Source of the DNA: Halictus rubicundus
Taxonomy: Eukaryota; Arthropoda; Insecta; Hymenoptera; Halictidae
Reading direction: 5' to 3'
NCBI RefSeq assembly: GCF_050948215.1
Contig: NW_027488822.1
Span: 186,001-250,000, forward strand
DNA length: 64,000 bases
Shown in pieces: positions 1 through 14,467 of this stretch (position 1 is its first letter; each line of letters opens with the position of its first letter). A program made the position numbers and the translations under genes. The notes below the pieces were generated by a model, which had not been told where the DNA came from, did no database searches, and saw only the letters and a list, made by a program, of their open reading frames with translations.

Positions 1-3000
1 TACGATAGAGGATAGAATAGGATAGAGGATAGGATAGGATAGAGGATCGGATAGGGGATTGGATAGGATAGAGAATAGGATAGGATAGAGGATAGAATAG
101 GACATTGCATAGGATAGAGGACAGGAGACGATAGAGGATAAGATAGGATAGAGGGTAGGATAGGATAGAGGATAGGATAGGATAGAGGATAGGATAGGTT
201 AGAGGATAGGATAGGATAGAGGATAGGATAGGATAGAGGATAGGATAGGATAGAGGATAGGATAGAGGATAGGATAGGATAGAAGATAGGATATAATAGA
301 GTATAGGATAGGATAGTGGATAGGATAGGATAGAGGATAGGATACGATAGAGGATAGGATAGGATAGAGAATAGGATAGAATTGAGGATAGGATAGGATA
401 GAGGATAGGATAGGATAGAGGATAGGATAGGATACAGTATAGGATATAGGATTGGATAGGATGGAGGATAGGATAGGAGATTGGATAGGATAGAGGAGAG
501 GAGACGATAGAGGATAGGATAGGATAGAGGATTGGATGGGATAGAGGATAGGATACGATAGAGGATAGGGTAGGATATAGTATAGGATTGGATGGATGAT
601 ATTATAGGATAGAGCAGAGGATAGGGTAGACGATACGATATTATAGTGGAGAGGATCGAATATAGGATAGGATAGGGGATTGGATAGGATAGAGGATAGG
701 AAAGGATAGTTGATAGGATAGGATAGACGATAGGATAGGGGTTAGAATAGGATAGTTGATAGAATAGGATAGAGGATAGGATAGGATAGTTGATAGAATA
801 GGATAGAGGATAGGATAGGATAGAGGATAGGATAGGATAGACGATAGGTTAGGGGATTGGATAGGATAGTTGATATAATAGGACAGAGGATAGGATAGGA
901 TAGAGAATTGGATAGGATATGATAGAGGATACGATATTATAGAGGATAGGATAGGATAGATGATAGGATACGATAGAGTACAGGATATAGGATTGGATAG
1001 GATAGAGGATAGGATATGATAGAGGATAGGATAGGATAGAGGATAGGATAGGGTATTGGATATGATAGAGGATAGGATAGGATATTGGATAGGATAGAGG
1101 ATAGGAAAGGATAGAGAATAGGATAGGATAGACGATAGGGTAGCATAGAGGATAGGAGACGATAGGGGATAGGATAGGATAGAGGATAGGATCGGATAGA
1201 GGATAGGATAGGATAGGATAGAGGATAGGATAGGATAGAGGATAGGATAGGATAGAGGCTAGGATAGGATAGAGGATAGGTTAGGGGATTGGATAGGATA
1301 GTTGATAGAATAGGATAGAGGATAGGATAGGATATAGGATTGGATAGGATAGAGGTTAGGATATGATAAAGGATACGATAGGGGATTGGCTTGTATAGAA
1401 GATAGGAGACGATAGAGGATAGGATAGGATAGAGGATAGGATCGCATAGAGGATAGACGATATAGGATATGATAGGATAGAGGATAGGATAGGATAGAGG
1501 ATAGGATAGGATAGAGGATAGGATAGGATAGAGGATAGGATAGGATAGAGGATAGGATAGGATAGAGGATAGGATAGGATAGAGGATAGGATAGGGTAGT
1601 GGGTAGGATAGGATAGAGGATAGGATAGGATAGAGGATAGGATAGTATAGGATAGAGGATAGGATAGGATAGGATAGAGGATAGGATAGGATAGGATAGA
1701 GGATAGGATAGGATAGGATTGGATAGGATTGAGGATAGGATAGGATTGAGGATAGGATAGGATAGAAGATACGATGTTATAGAGGATAGGATAGGATAGA
1801 GGATAGGATTGAGGATAGATTATAGGATAGAGGATAGGATAGGATAGAGGATAGGATAGGATAGAGTATAGGATATAGGATTGGATAGGATGGAGGATAG
1901 GATAGGAGATTGGATAGGATAGAGGAGAGGAGACGATAGAGGATAGGATAGGATAGAGGATTGTATGGGATAGAGGATAGGAAAGGATAGTTGATAGGAT
2001 AGGATAGACGATAGGATAGGGGTTAGAATAGGATAGTTGATAGAATAGGATAGAGGATAGGATAGGATAGTTGATAGAATAGGATAGAGGATAGGATAGG
2101 ATAGAGGATAGGATAGGATAGACGATAGGTTAGGGGATTGGATAGGATAGTTGATAGAATAGGACAGAGTATAGGATAGGATAGAGAATTGGATAGGATA
2201 TGATAGAGGATACGATATTATAGAGGATAGGATAGGATAGATGATAGGATACGATAGAGTACAGGATATAGGATTGGATAGGATAGAGGATAGGATAGGA
2301 TAGAGGATAGGATAGGGGATTGGATATGATAGAGGATAGGATAGGATATTGGATAGGATAGAGAATAGGAAAGGATAGAGAATAGGATAGGATAGAGGAT
2401 AGGGTAGCATAGAGGATAGGTGACGATAGGGGATAGGATAGGATAGAGGATAGGATCGGATAGAGGATAGGATAGAGGATAGGATAGGATAGAGGATAGG
2501 ATAGGATAGAGGATAGGATAGGATAGAGGATAGGATAGGATAGAGGATACGATCGGATAGATGATAGGATAGGATAGGATAGAGGATATTATAGGATAGA
2601 GGATAGGATAGGATAGAGGCTAGGATAGGATAGAGGATAGGATAGGATAGAGGATAGGATAGGATAGAGTATAGGATATAGGATTGGATAGGATAGAGGA
2701 TAGGATAGAGGATAGGATAGAGGATAGGATAGGATAGAGGATAGGATAGGGGATTGGATAGGATAGAGGATCGGATAGGGGATTGGATAGGATAGAGGAT
2801 AGGATAGGATAGAGGATAGAATAGGACATTGCATAGGATAGAGGACAGGAGACGATAGAGGATAGGATAGGATAGAGGGTAGGATAGGATAGAGGATAGG
2901 ATAGGATAGAGGATAGGATAGGATAGAGGATAGGATAGGATAGAGGATAGGATAGGATAGAGGATAGGATAGGATAGAGGATACGATCGGATAGAGGATA

Positions 3001-6000
3001 GGATAGGATAGGATAGAGGATAGGATAGGATAGAGGATAGGATAGGATAGAGTATAGGATATAGGATTGGATAGGATAGAGGATAGGATTGAGGATAGAT
3101 TATACGATAGAGGATAGGATAGGATAGAGGATAGGATAGGGGATTGGATAGGATAGAGAATAGGATAGGATAGCGGATAGGATGGGATTGAGGATAGGAT
3201 AGGATAGAGGATAGGATAGGATAGAGGATCGGATAGGATAGAGGACCGGATAGGGGATTGGATAGGATAGAGGATAGGATAGGATAGAGGATAGGAGACG
3301 ATAGAGGATAGGATAGGATAGGATAGAGAATAGGATAGGATAGATGATATTATAGGAAAGAGGATACGATATTGTAGAGGATAGGATAGGATAGAGTATA
3401 GGATTGAATAGAGGATAGGATAGGTGATTGGATATGATAGAGGATAGGATATTGGATTGGATACGATAGAGGATAGGATAGGTTAGAGGATAGGATAGGG
3501 GATTGGATAGGATAGAGGATAGGATAGGTTAGAAAATAGGATATGATAGAGGATAGGATACCATAGTGGATAGGAGACGATAGAGGATAGGATAGGATAG
3601 AGGATAGGATGGGATAGAGGATAGGATAGGATAGGATAGGATATAGGATAGGATAGGATAGAGTATAGGATAAAGGATTGGATAGGATAGGATAGGATAG
3701 AGGATAGGATAGGATAGAGGAAAGGATAGGATAGAGGATAGGATAGAGGATAGAATAGAAGATTGGATAGAATAGGGGATATTATAGGATAGAGGATAGG
3801 ATAGGATAGCGGATAGGATAGCGGATAGGATAGGATATAGGGTAGGATAGGATAGAGGATAGGATAAGATAGAGAAAAGGATAGGGTAGATTATATTATA
3901 GGATAGAGGATACGATATTATAGTGGGTAGGATAGGATAGAGTATAGGATTGGATAGAGGATAGGATAGGTGATTGGACAGGATAGAGGATAGGATAGGA
4001 TAGAGGATAGGATAGTATATAGGATAGGAGACGATCGAGGATAGGATAGGATAGAGGATAGGATAGGATAGAGAATATGATAGGGTACATTATATTTTAA
4101 GATAGAGGATACGATATTGTAAAGGATAGGATAGGATAGAGTATAGGATTGAATATAGGATAGGATAGGTGATTCGATATGATAGAGGATAGGATTTGGG
4201 ATTGGATATGATAGAGGATAGGATAGGTTAGAGGATAGGATAGGGGATTGGATAGGATAGAGGATAGGATAGGATAGAGGATAGGATAGGATAGAGGATA
4301 GGATAGGATAGCAGATAGGATAGGATAGAGGATAGGATAGGATAGAGGATAGGATAGAGGATAGGATAGGATAAAGTATAGGATATAGGATTGGATATGA
4401 TAGAGGATAGGATAGGATAGAGGATAGGATAGGGGATTGGATATGATAGAGGATAGGATAGGATATTGGATAGGATAGAGGATAGGAAAGGATAGACAAT
4501 AGGATAGGATAGAGGATAGGATAGCATAGAGGATAGGAGACGATAGGGGATAGGATAGGATAGAGGATAGGATTGAGGATAGATTATAGGATAGAGGATA
4601 GGATAGGATAGAGGATACGATAGGATAGAGGATAGGATACGATAGAGTATAGAATATAGGATTGAATAGGATAGAGGATAGGATACGATAGAGGATAGTA
4701 TAGGGTAGGATATAGAATAGGATAAGATGGATGATATTATAGGATAGATGACAGGATAGGATAGAGGGTACGATATTATAGAGGATAGGATAGGATAGAG
4801 GATAGGATATGATAGTGGGTAGGATAGGATAGAGTATAGGATTGGATAGAGGATAGGATAGGTGATTGGACAGGATAGAGGATAGGATAGGATAGAGGAT
4901 AGGAGACGATAGAGGATAGGATAGGATAGGATAGAGAATAGGATAGGATAGATGATATTATAGGAAAGAGGATACGATATTGTAGAGGATAGGATAGGAT
5001 AGAGTATAGGATTGAATAGAGGATAGGATAGGTGATTGGATATGATAGAGGATAGGATATTGGATTGGATAGGATAGAGGATAGGATAGGATAGAGGATA
5101 GGATAGGATAGAGTATAGGATATAGGATTGGATAGGATAGAGGATAGGATTGAGGATAGATCATACGATAGAGGATAGAATAGGATAGAGGATAGGATAG
5201 GATAGAGGATCGGATAGGGGATTGGATAGGATAGAGGATAGGATAGGATAGAGGATAGAATAGGACATTGCATAGGATAGAGGACAGGAGACGATAGAGG
5301 ATAGGATAGGATAGAGGGTAGGATAGGATAGAGGATAGGATAGGATAGAGGATAGGATAGGATAGAGGATAGGATAGGATAGAGGATAGGATAGGATAGA
5401 GGATAGGATAGGATAGAGGATACGATCGGATAGAGGATAGGATAGGATAGGATAGAGGATAGGATAGGATAGAGGATAGGATAGGATAGAGTATAGGATA
5501 TAGGATTGGATAGGATAGAGATAGGATTGAGGATAGATTATACGATAGAGGATAGGATAGGATAGAGGATAGGATAGGGGATTGGATAGGATAGAGAATA
5601 GGATAGGATAGCGGATAGGATGGGATTGAGGATAGGATAGGATAGAGGATAGGACAGGATAGAGGATCGGATAGGATAGTGGACCGGATAGGGGATTGGA
5701 TAGGATAGAGGATAGGATAGGATAGAGGATAGGAGACGATAGAGGATAGGATAGGATAGGATAGAGAATAGGATAGGATAGATGATATTATAGGAAAGAG
5801 GATACGATATTGTAGAGGATAGGATAGGATAGAGTATAGGATTGAATAGAGGATAGGATAGGTGATTGGATATGATAGAGGATAGGATATTGGATTGGAT
5901 ACGATAGAGGATAGGATAGGTTAGAGGATAGGATAGGGGATTGGATAGGATAGAGGATAGGATAGGTTAGAAAATAGGATAGGATAGAGGATAGGATACC

Positions 6001-9000
6001 ATAGTGGATAGGAGACGATAGAGGATAGGATAGGATAGAGGATAGGATGGGATAGAGGATAGGATAGGATAGGATAGGATATAGGATATAATAGGATAGA
6101 GTATAGGATAAAGGATTGGATAGGATAGGATAGGATAGAGGATAGGATAGGATAGAGGAAAGGATAGGATAGAGGATAGGATAGAGGATAGAATAGAAGA
6201 TTGGATAGAATAGGGGATATTATAGGATAGAGGATAGGATAGGATAGCGTATAGGATAGCGGATAGGATAGGATATAGGGTAGGATAGGATAGAGGATAG
6301 GATAAGATAGAGAAAAGGATAGGGTAGATTATATTATAGGATAGAGGATACGACATTATAGTGGGTAGGATAGGATAGAGTATAGGATTGGATAGAGGAT
6401 AGGATAGGTGATTGGACAGGATAGAGGATAGGATAGGATAGAGGATAGGATAGGATAGAGGATAGGAGACGATAGAGGATAGGATAGGATAGAGAATAGG
6501 ATAGGATAGATGATATTATAGGAAAGAGGATAGGATTGAGGATAGATTATACGATAGAGGATAGGATAGGATAAAGGATTGGATAGGATAGAGGATAGGA
6601 TTGAGGATAGATTATACGATAGAGGATAGGATAGGATAGAGGATAGGATAGGGTAGATTATATTATAGGATAGACGATACGATATTATAGTGGATAGGAT
6701 AGGATAGAGTATAGGATTGGATAGAGGATAGGATAGGATAGAGGATAGGATAGGATTGAGGATAGGATAGGATAGAGGATAGGATAGGATAGGATAGAGG
6801 ATAGGGTAGGATACAGGATAGGATATGATAGAGGATAGGATAGGATTGGATAGAGAATAGGATAGGATAGATGATACTATAGGAAAGACGATAGGATATG
6901 ATAGAGGATACGATATTATAGAGGATAGGACAGGATAGAGGATCGGATAGGATAGAGGATAGGATCGGATAGAGGATAGGATAGTATATAGGATAGGAGA
7001 CGATCGAGGATAGGATAGGATAGAGGATAGGATAGGATAGAGAATATGATAGGGTACATTATATTTTAAGATAGAGGATACGATATTGTAAAGGATAGGA
7101 TAGGATAGAGTATAGGATTGAATATAGGATAGGATAGGTGATTCGATATGATAGAGCATAGGATTTGGGATTGGATATGATAGAGGATAGGATAGGTTAG
7201 AGGATAGGATAGGGGATTGGATAGGATAGAGGATAGGATAGGATAGAGGATAGGATAGGATAGCAGATAGGATAGGATAGAGGATAGGATAGGATAGAGG
7301 ATAGGATAGAGGATAGGGTAGGATATAGTATAGGATAGGATGGAAGACATTATAGGATAGACCACAGGATAGGGTAGTAGATACGATATTATAGTGGAGA
7401 GGATCGAATATAGGATAGGATAGGGGATTGGATAGGATAGAGGATAGGATAGGATAGAGGATACGATATTATAGAGGATAGGACAGGATAGAGGATCGGA
7501 TAGGATAGAGGATAGGATAGGATAGAGGATAGGATCGGATAGAGGATAGGATAGGATAGAGGATAGGATAGGATAGAGGATAGGATAGGATAGAGAATAG
7601 GATAGAATTGAGGATAGGATAGGATAGAGGATAGGATAGGATAGAGGATAGGATAGGATAGATGATAGGATACGATAGAGTACAGGATATATTATTGGAT
7701 AGGATAGAGGATAGGATAGGATAGAGGATAGGATAGGGGATTGGATATGATAGAGGATTGGATAGGATATTGGATAGGATAGAGGATAGGAAAGGATAGA
7801 CAATAGGATAGGATAGAGGATAGGATAGCATAGAGGATAGGAGACGATAGGGGATAGGATAGGATAGAGGATAGGATTGAGGATAGATTATAGGATAGAG
7901 GATAGGATAGGATAGAGGATAGGATAGGATAGAGGATAGGATACGATAGAGTATAGAATATAGGATTGAATAGGATAGAGGATAGGATACGATAGAGGAT
8001 AGTATAGGGTAGGATATAGAATAGGATAAGATGGATGATATTATAGGATAGATGACAGGATAGGATAGAGGGTACGATATTATAGAGGATAGGATAGGAT
8101 AGAGGATAGGATATGATAGTGGGTAGGATAGGATAGAGTATAGGATTGGATAGAGGATAGGATAGGTGATTGGACAGGATAGAGGATAGGATAGGATAGA
8201 GGATAGGAGACGATAGAGGATAGGATAGGATAGGATAGAGAATAGGATAGGATAGATGATATTATAGGAAAGAGGATACGATATTGTAGAGGATAGGATA
8301 GGATAGAGTATAGGATTGAATAGAGGATAGGATAGGTGATTGGATATGATAGAGGATAGGATATTGGATTGGATAGGATAGAGGATAGGATAGGTTAGAG
8401 GATAGGATAGGGGATTGGATAGGATAGAGGATAGGATAGGTTAGAAAATAGGATAGGATAGAGGATAGGATACCATAGTGGATAGGAGACGATAGAGGAT
8501 AGGATAGGATAGAGGATAGGATGGGATGGAGGATAGGATAGGATAGGATAGAGTATAGGATAAAGGATTGGATAGGATAGGATAGGATAGAGGATAGGAT
8601 AGGATAGAGGAAAGGATAGGATAGAGGATAGGATAGAGGATAGAATAGAAGATTGGATAGAATAGGGGATATTATAGGATAGAGGATAGGATAGGATAGC
8701 GGATAGGATAGCGGATAGGATAGGATATAGGATAGGATAGGATAGAGGATAGGATAAGATAGAGAAAAGGATAGGGTAGATTATATTATAGGATAGAGGA
8801 TACGATATTATAGTGGGGAGGATAGGATAGAGTATAGGATTGGATAGATAATAGGATAGGTGATTGGACAGGATAGAGGATAGGATAATATAGAGGATAG
8901 GATAGGATAGAGGATAGGATTGAGGATAGATTATACGATAGAGGATAGGATAGGATAGAGGATAGGATAGGATAGAGGATAGGATAGGGTAGATTATATT

Positions 9001-10400
9001 ATAGGATAGAGGATACGATATTATAGTGGATAGGATAGGATAGAGTATAGGATTGGATAGAGGATAGGATAGGATAGAGGATAGGATAGGATTGAGGATA
9101 GGATAGGATAGAGGATAGGATAGGATAGAGGATAGGGTAGGATAGAGGATAGGATAGGATTGAGGATAGGATAGGATAGAGGATAGGATAGGATAGAGGA
9201 TAGGGTAGGATACAGGATAGGATATGATAGAGGATAGGATAGGATTGGATAGAGAATAGGATAGGATAGATGATATTATAGGAAAGACGATAGGATATGA
9301 TAGAGGATACGATATTATAGAGGATAGGACAGGATAGAGGATCGGATAGGATAGAGGATAGGATCGGATAGAGGATAGGATAGTATATAGGATAGGAGAC
9401 GATCGAGGATAGGATAGGATAGAGGATAGGATAGGATAGAGAATATGATAGGGTACATTATATTTTAAGATAGAGGATACGATATTGTAAAGGATAGGAT
9501 AGGATAGAGTATAGGATTGAATATAGGATAGGATAGGTGATTCGATATGATAGAGCATAGGATTTGGGATTGGATATGATAGAGGATAGGATAGGATAGA
9601 GGATTGGATAGGATAGAGGATAGGATAGGGTAGATTATATTATAGGATAGAGGATACGATATTATAGTGGATAGGATAGGATAGAGTATTGGATTGGATA
9701 GAGGATAGGATAGGATAGAGGATAGGATAGGATTGAGGATAGGATAGGATAGAGGATAGGATAGGATAGAGGATAGGGTAGGATACAGGATAGGATATGA
9801 TAGAGGATAGGATAGGATTGGATAGAGAATAGGATAGGATAGATGATATTATAGGAAAGACGATAGGATATGATACGATATTATAGAGGATAGGACAGGA
9901 TAGAGGATCGGATAGGATAGAGGATAGGATCGGACAGAGGATAGGATAGCATATAGGATAGGAGACGATCGAGGATAGGATAGGATAGAGGATAGGATAG
10001 GATAGAGAATATGATAGGGTACATTATATTATAAGATAGAGGATACGATATTGTAAAGGATAGGATAGGATAGAGTATAGGATTGAATATAGGATAGGAT
10101 AGGTGATTCGATATGATAGAGGATAGGATTTGGGATTGGATATGATAGAGGATAGGATAGGATAGAGGATTGGATAGGATAGTGAATAGGATACGATAGA
10201 GGATAGGGTAGGCTATAGTATAGGATAGGATGGAAGACATTATAGGATAGACCACAGGATAGGGTAGAAGATACGATATTATAGTGGAGAGGATCGAATA
10301 TAGGATAGGATAGGGGATTGGATAGGATAGAGGATAGGATAGGATAGAGTATACGTTATTATAGAGGATAGGACAGGATAGAGGATCGGATAGGATAGAG
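1..10400. repeat. Diverged left-end satellite domain
   Basis: This part of the array carries far more base substitutions per unit than the rest. Private or strongly enriched variants include GATATTATAG, GAGACGATAG, GATAGAGAATAGG, GATGATATTATAGG, GGATAGGGGATTGG and GACATTGCATAGG. Kilobase-scale blocks recur, but with more mismatches than the duplications further right. By analogy with other satellites, a more diverged flank beside a homogenised core suggests an older array edge. That is an inference, because the window does not show what lies further left. Confidence 0.7.
2825..8800. repeat. Higher-order repeat of about 2.44 kb in the left domain
   Basis: Rare markers recur at near-constant spacing. 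GACATTGCAT lies at 101, 2825 and 5264, the last two 2439 bp apart. CCATAGTGG lies at 3561, 5999 and 8473, spaced 2438 and 2474 bp. AGAGAAAAGG lies at 3871, 6309 and 8761. The one-base difference between 2439 and 2438 is explained by a single missing G near 5521 (GAGATAGGATTG in place of GAGGATAGGATTG). The third copy is rearranged: a block with GTATAGAATATAGG at 4637 recurs at 7951, offset 3314. Outer boundaries are approximate. Confidence 0.75.
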
Positions 10401-10825
10401 GATAGGATAGGATAGAGGATAGGATCGGATAGAGGATAGGATAGGATAGAGGATAGGATAGGATAGAGGATAGGATAGGATAGAGGATAGGATAGGATAG
10501 AGGATAGGGTAGGATAGAGGATAGAATATGATAGAGGATAGGATAGGATTGGATAGAGAATAGGATAGGATAGATGATATTATAGGAAAGACGATAGGAT
10601 ATGATACAGGATGCGATATTATAGAGGATAGGATAGACGATAGGATAGGATAGAGGATAGGATAGGATAGGATAGGATAGAGGATAGGATAGAGGATAGG
10701 ATAGGATAGAGGATAGGACAGGATAGACGATAGGATAGGATAGAGGATAGGATAGGACAGAGGATAGGATAGGATAGAGGATTGGATAGAGGATAGGATA
10801 GGATAGAGGATATTATAGGATAGAG

Positions 10826-11880
10826 GATATGAAAGGATAGATGATAGGATAGGACAGAGGATTGGATAGGATAGAGGATAGAGGATTGGATAGGATAGAG
10901 GATAGGATAGGATAGGGGATATGATAGGGTAGAAGATAGGATAGGATAGAGGATAGGATAGGATAGAGGATACGATAGGATAGAGGATAGGATAGGATAG
11001 AGGATAGGATAGAGGATAAGATAGAGGATAGGATAGGACAGAAGATAGGATACAGGATTTGATAGGATAGAGGATAGGATAGGATAGAGGATATTATACA
11101 CGATAGGATAGGATAGAGGATAGAGGATAGGATAGGGTACAGGAAAGGATAGGATTGAGGATAGGATTGGATAGAGGATAGGATAGGGGATTGGATAGGA
11201 TAGGATAGAGGATAGGATAGAGGATAGGATAGGATAGAGGATAGGATAGGATAGAGGATAGGTTAGGATAGAGGATAGGATAGGATAGAGGATAGGATAG
11301 GATAGAGGATAGGATAGGATAGAGGATAGGATAGGATAGAGGATAGGATAGGATAGAGGATTGGATAGAGGATAGGATAGGATAGAGGATATTATAGGAT
11401 AGAGGATATGATAGGATAGAGGATATGAAAGGATAGATGATAGGATAGGACAGAGGATTGGATAGGATAGAGGATAGAGGATTGGATAGGATAGAGGATA
11501 GGATAGGATAGGGGATATGATAGGGTAGAAGATAGGATAGGATAGAGGATAGGATAGGATAGAGGATACGATAGGATAGAGGATAGGATAGGATAGAGGA
11601 TAGGATAGAGGATTAGATAGAGGATAGGATAGGACAGAAGATAGGATACAGGATTTGATAGGATAGAGGATAGGATAGGATAGAGGATATTATACACGAT
11701 AGGATAGGATAGAGGATAGAGGATAGGATAGGGTACAGGAAAGGATAGGATTGAGGATAGGATTGGATAGAGGATAGGATAGGGGATTGGATAGGATAGG
11801 ATAGAGGATAGGATAGAGGATAGGATAGGATAGAGGATAGGATAGGATAGAGGATAGGTTAGGATAGAGGATAGGATAGG
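10826..11880. repeat. 596-bp offset duplication
   Basis: The stretch from about 10826 to 11284 is repeated at about 11422 to 11880 with an offset of 596 bp. Both copies contain the same ordered variants: GATATGAAAGG, GATGATAGG, GGGGATATGATAGGG, GACAGAAGATAGG, GATACAGGATTTG, GATATTATACACG and GATAGGTTAGG. One visible difference is GGATAAGATAG at about 11017 versus GGATTAGATAG at about 11613. A third, partial copy starts near 12076 but is interrupted by left-domain-type sequence. Confidence 0.8.
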
Positions 11881-12122
11881 ATAGAGGATATGATAGGGTA
11901 GAGGATACGATAGGATAGAGGATAGGGTAGGATAGAGAATACAGGATAGGATAGGATACAGGAAAGGATAGGATTGAGGATAGGATTGGATAGAGGATAG
12001 GATAGGACAGAGGATAGGATAGGATAGAGGATTGGATAGAGGATAGGATAGGATAGAGGATATTATAGGATAGAGGATATGAAAGGATAGATGATAGGAT
12101 AGGACAGAGGATTGGATAGGAT

Positions 12123-12585
12123 AGAAGATAGGATAGAATAGAGTATAGGATAGGATAGAGGATAGGATAGGATAGAGGATAGGATACGATAGAGGATAGG
12201 ATAGGATAGAGAATAGGATAGAATTGAGGATAGGATAGGATAGAGGATAGGATAGGATAGAGGATAGGATAGGATAGAGGATAGGATAGGATACAGTATA
12301 GGATAGGATACAGTATAGGATATAGGATTGGATAGGATGGAGGATAGGATAGGAGATTGGATAGGATAGAGGAGAGGAGACGATAGAGGATAGGATAGGA
12401 TAGAGGATTGGATGGGATAGAGGATAGGATACGATAGAGGATAGGGTAGGATATAGTATAGGATTGGATGGATGATATTATAGGATAGAGCAGAGGATAG
12501 GGTAGACGATACGATATTATAGTGGAGAGGATCGAATATAGGATAGGATAGGGGATTGGATAGGATAGAGGATAGGAAAGGATAG
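12123..12585. repeat. Patch of left-end-type satellite displaced about 11.9 kb
   Basis: This stretch matches about 283-709 near the left end of the window, offset by 11876 bp over its right part. Shared ordered variants include GAATTGAGG, GATACAGTATAGG, GGAGATTGG, GAGGAGAGGAGACG, GGATGGATGATATTATAGG, GAGCAGAGG, GGAGAGGATCGAATATAGG and GGAAAGG. Immediately right of GGAAAGG at 12575 the sequence returns to the local type (GAAGATAGGATACAGGATTTC). The patch replaces the corresponding part of the third copy of the 596-bp block. It is probably a gene-conversion or unequal-exchange tract. Confidence 0.75.
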
Positions 12586-14467
12586 AAGATAGGATACAGG
12601 ATTTCATAGGATAGAGGATAGGATAGGATAGAGGATATTATACACGATAGGATAGGATAGAGGATAGAGGATAGGATAGGGTACAGGAAAGGATAGGATT
12701 GAGGATAGGATTGGATAGAGGATAGGATAGGGGATTGGATAGGATAGGATAGAGGATAGGATAGAGGATAGGATAGGATAGAGGATAGGATAGGATAGAG
12801 GATAGGTTAGGATAGAGGATAGGATAGGATAGAGGATAGGATAGGATAGAGCATAGGATAGGATAGAGGATAGGATAGGATAGAGGATAGGATAGGATAG
12901 AGGATTGGATAGAGGATAGGATAGGATAGAGGATATTATAGGATAGAGGATATGATAGGATAGAGGATAGGATAGGACAGAGGATAGAGGATAGGATAGG
13001 ATACAGGAAAGGGTAGGATTGAGGATAGGATTGGATAGAGGATAGGATAGGGGATTGGATAGGATAGGATAGAGGATAGGATAGAGGATAGGATAGGATA
13101 GAGGATAGGATAGGATAGAGGATAGGATAGGATAGAGGATAGGATAGGATAGAGGATATGATAGGGTAGAGGATACGATAGGATAGAGGATAGGGTAGGA
13201 TAGAGAATACAGGATAGGATAGGATACAGGAAAGGATAGGATTGAGGATAGGATTGGATAGAGGATAGGATAGGATAGAGGATAGGATAGACGATAGGAT
13301 AGGATAGAGGATAGGATAGGATAGAGGATAGGATAGGATAGAGGATAGAGGATAGGATAGGATAGTTGATAGAATAGGATAGAGGATAGGATACGACAGA
13401 GGATTGGGTAGAGGATAGGATAGGATAGAGGATATTATAGGATAGAGGGTATGATAGGGTAGAGAATAGGATATGATAGAGGATAGAGGATAGGATAGGA
13501 TACAGGAAAGGATAGGATTGAGGATAGGATTGGATAGGATAGGATAGAGGATAGGCTAGGATAGAGGATAGGATAGAGGATTGGATAGAGGATAGGATAG
13601 GATAGATGATTTAATATAGGATAGAGGATATGATAGGATAGAGGATAGGATAGGACAGAGAATTGGATAGGATAGAGGATAGTGGATAGGATAGGATACA
13701 GGAAAGGATAGGATAGAGGATAGGATAGGATAGAAGATAGGATAGGATAGAGGATAGGATAGGATAGGGGATATGATAGGGTAGAGGATATGATAGGATA
13801 GAGGATTGGATAGGATAGAGGATACATGATAGGATAGGATACAGGAAAGGATAGGATTGAGGATAGGTTTGGATAGAGGATAGGATAGGATAGTGGATAG
13901 GATAGACGATAGGATAGGATAGAGGATAGGATAGGATAGAGGATAGGATAGGATAGAGGATAGGATAGGACAGAGGATAGGATACAGGATTTGATAGGAT
14001 AGAGGATAGGATAGGATAGAGGATAGGATACACGATAAGATAGGATAGAGGATAGAGGATAGGATAGGATACAGGAAAGGATAGGATTGAGGATAGGATT
14101 GGATAGAGGATATTATAGGATAGAGGATATGATAGGATAGAGGATAGGATAGGACAGAGGATTGGATAGGATAGAGGATAGAGGATAGGATAGGATAGAG
14201 GATATTATACACGATAGGATAGGATAGAGGATAGAGGATAGGATAGGATACAGGAAAGGATAGGATTGAGGATAGGATTGGATAGAGGATAGGATAGGGG
14301 ATTGGATAGGATAGGATAGAGGATAGGCTAGGATAGAGGATAGGCTAGGATAGAGGATAGGATAGGATAGAGGATAGAATAGGATAGAGGATAGGATAGG
14401 ATAGAGGATAGGATAGACGATAGGATAGGATAGAGGATAGGATAGGATAGAGGATAGGATAGGATAG

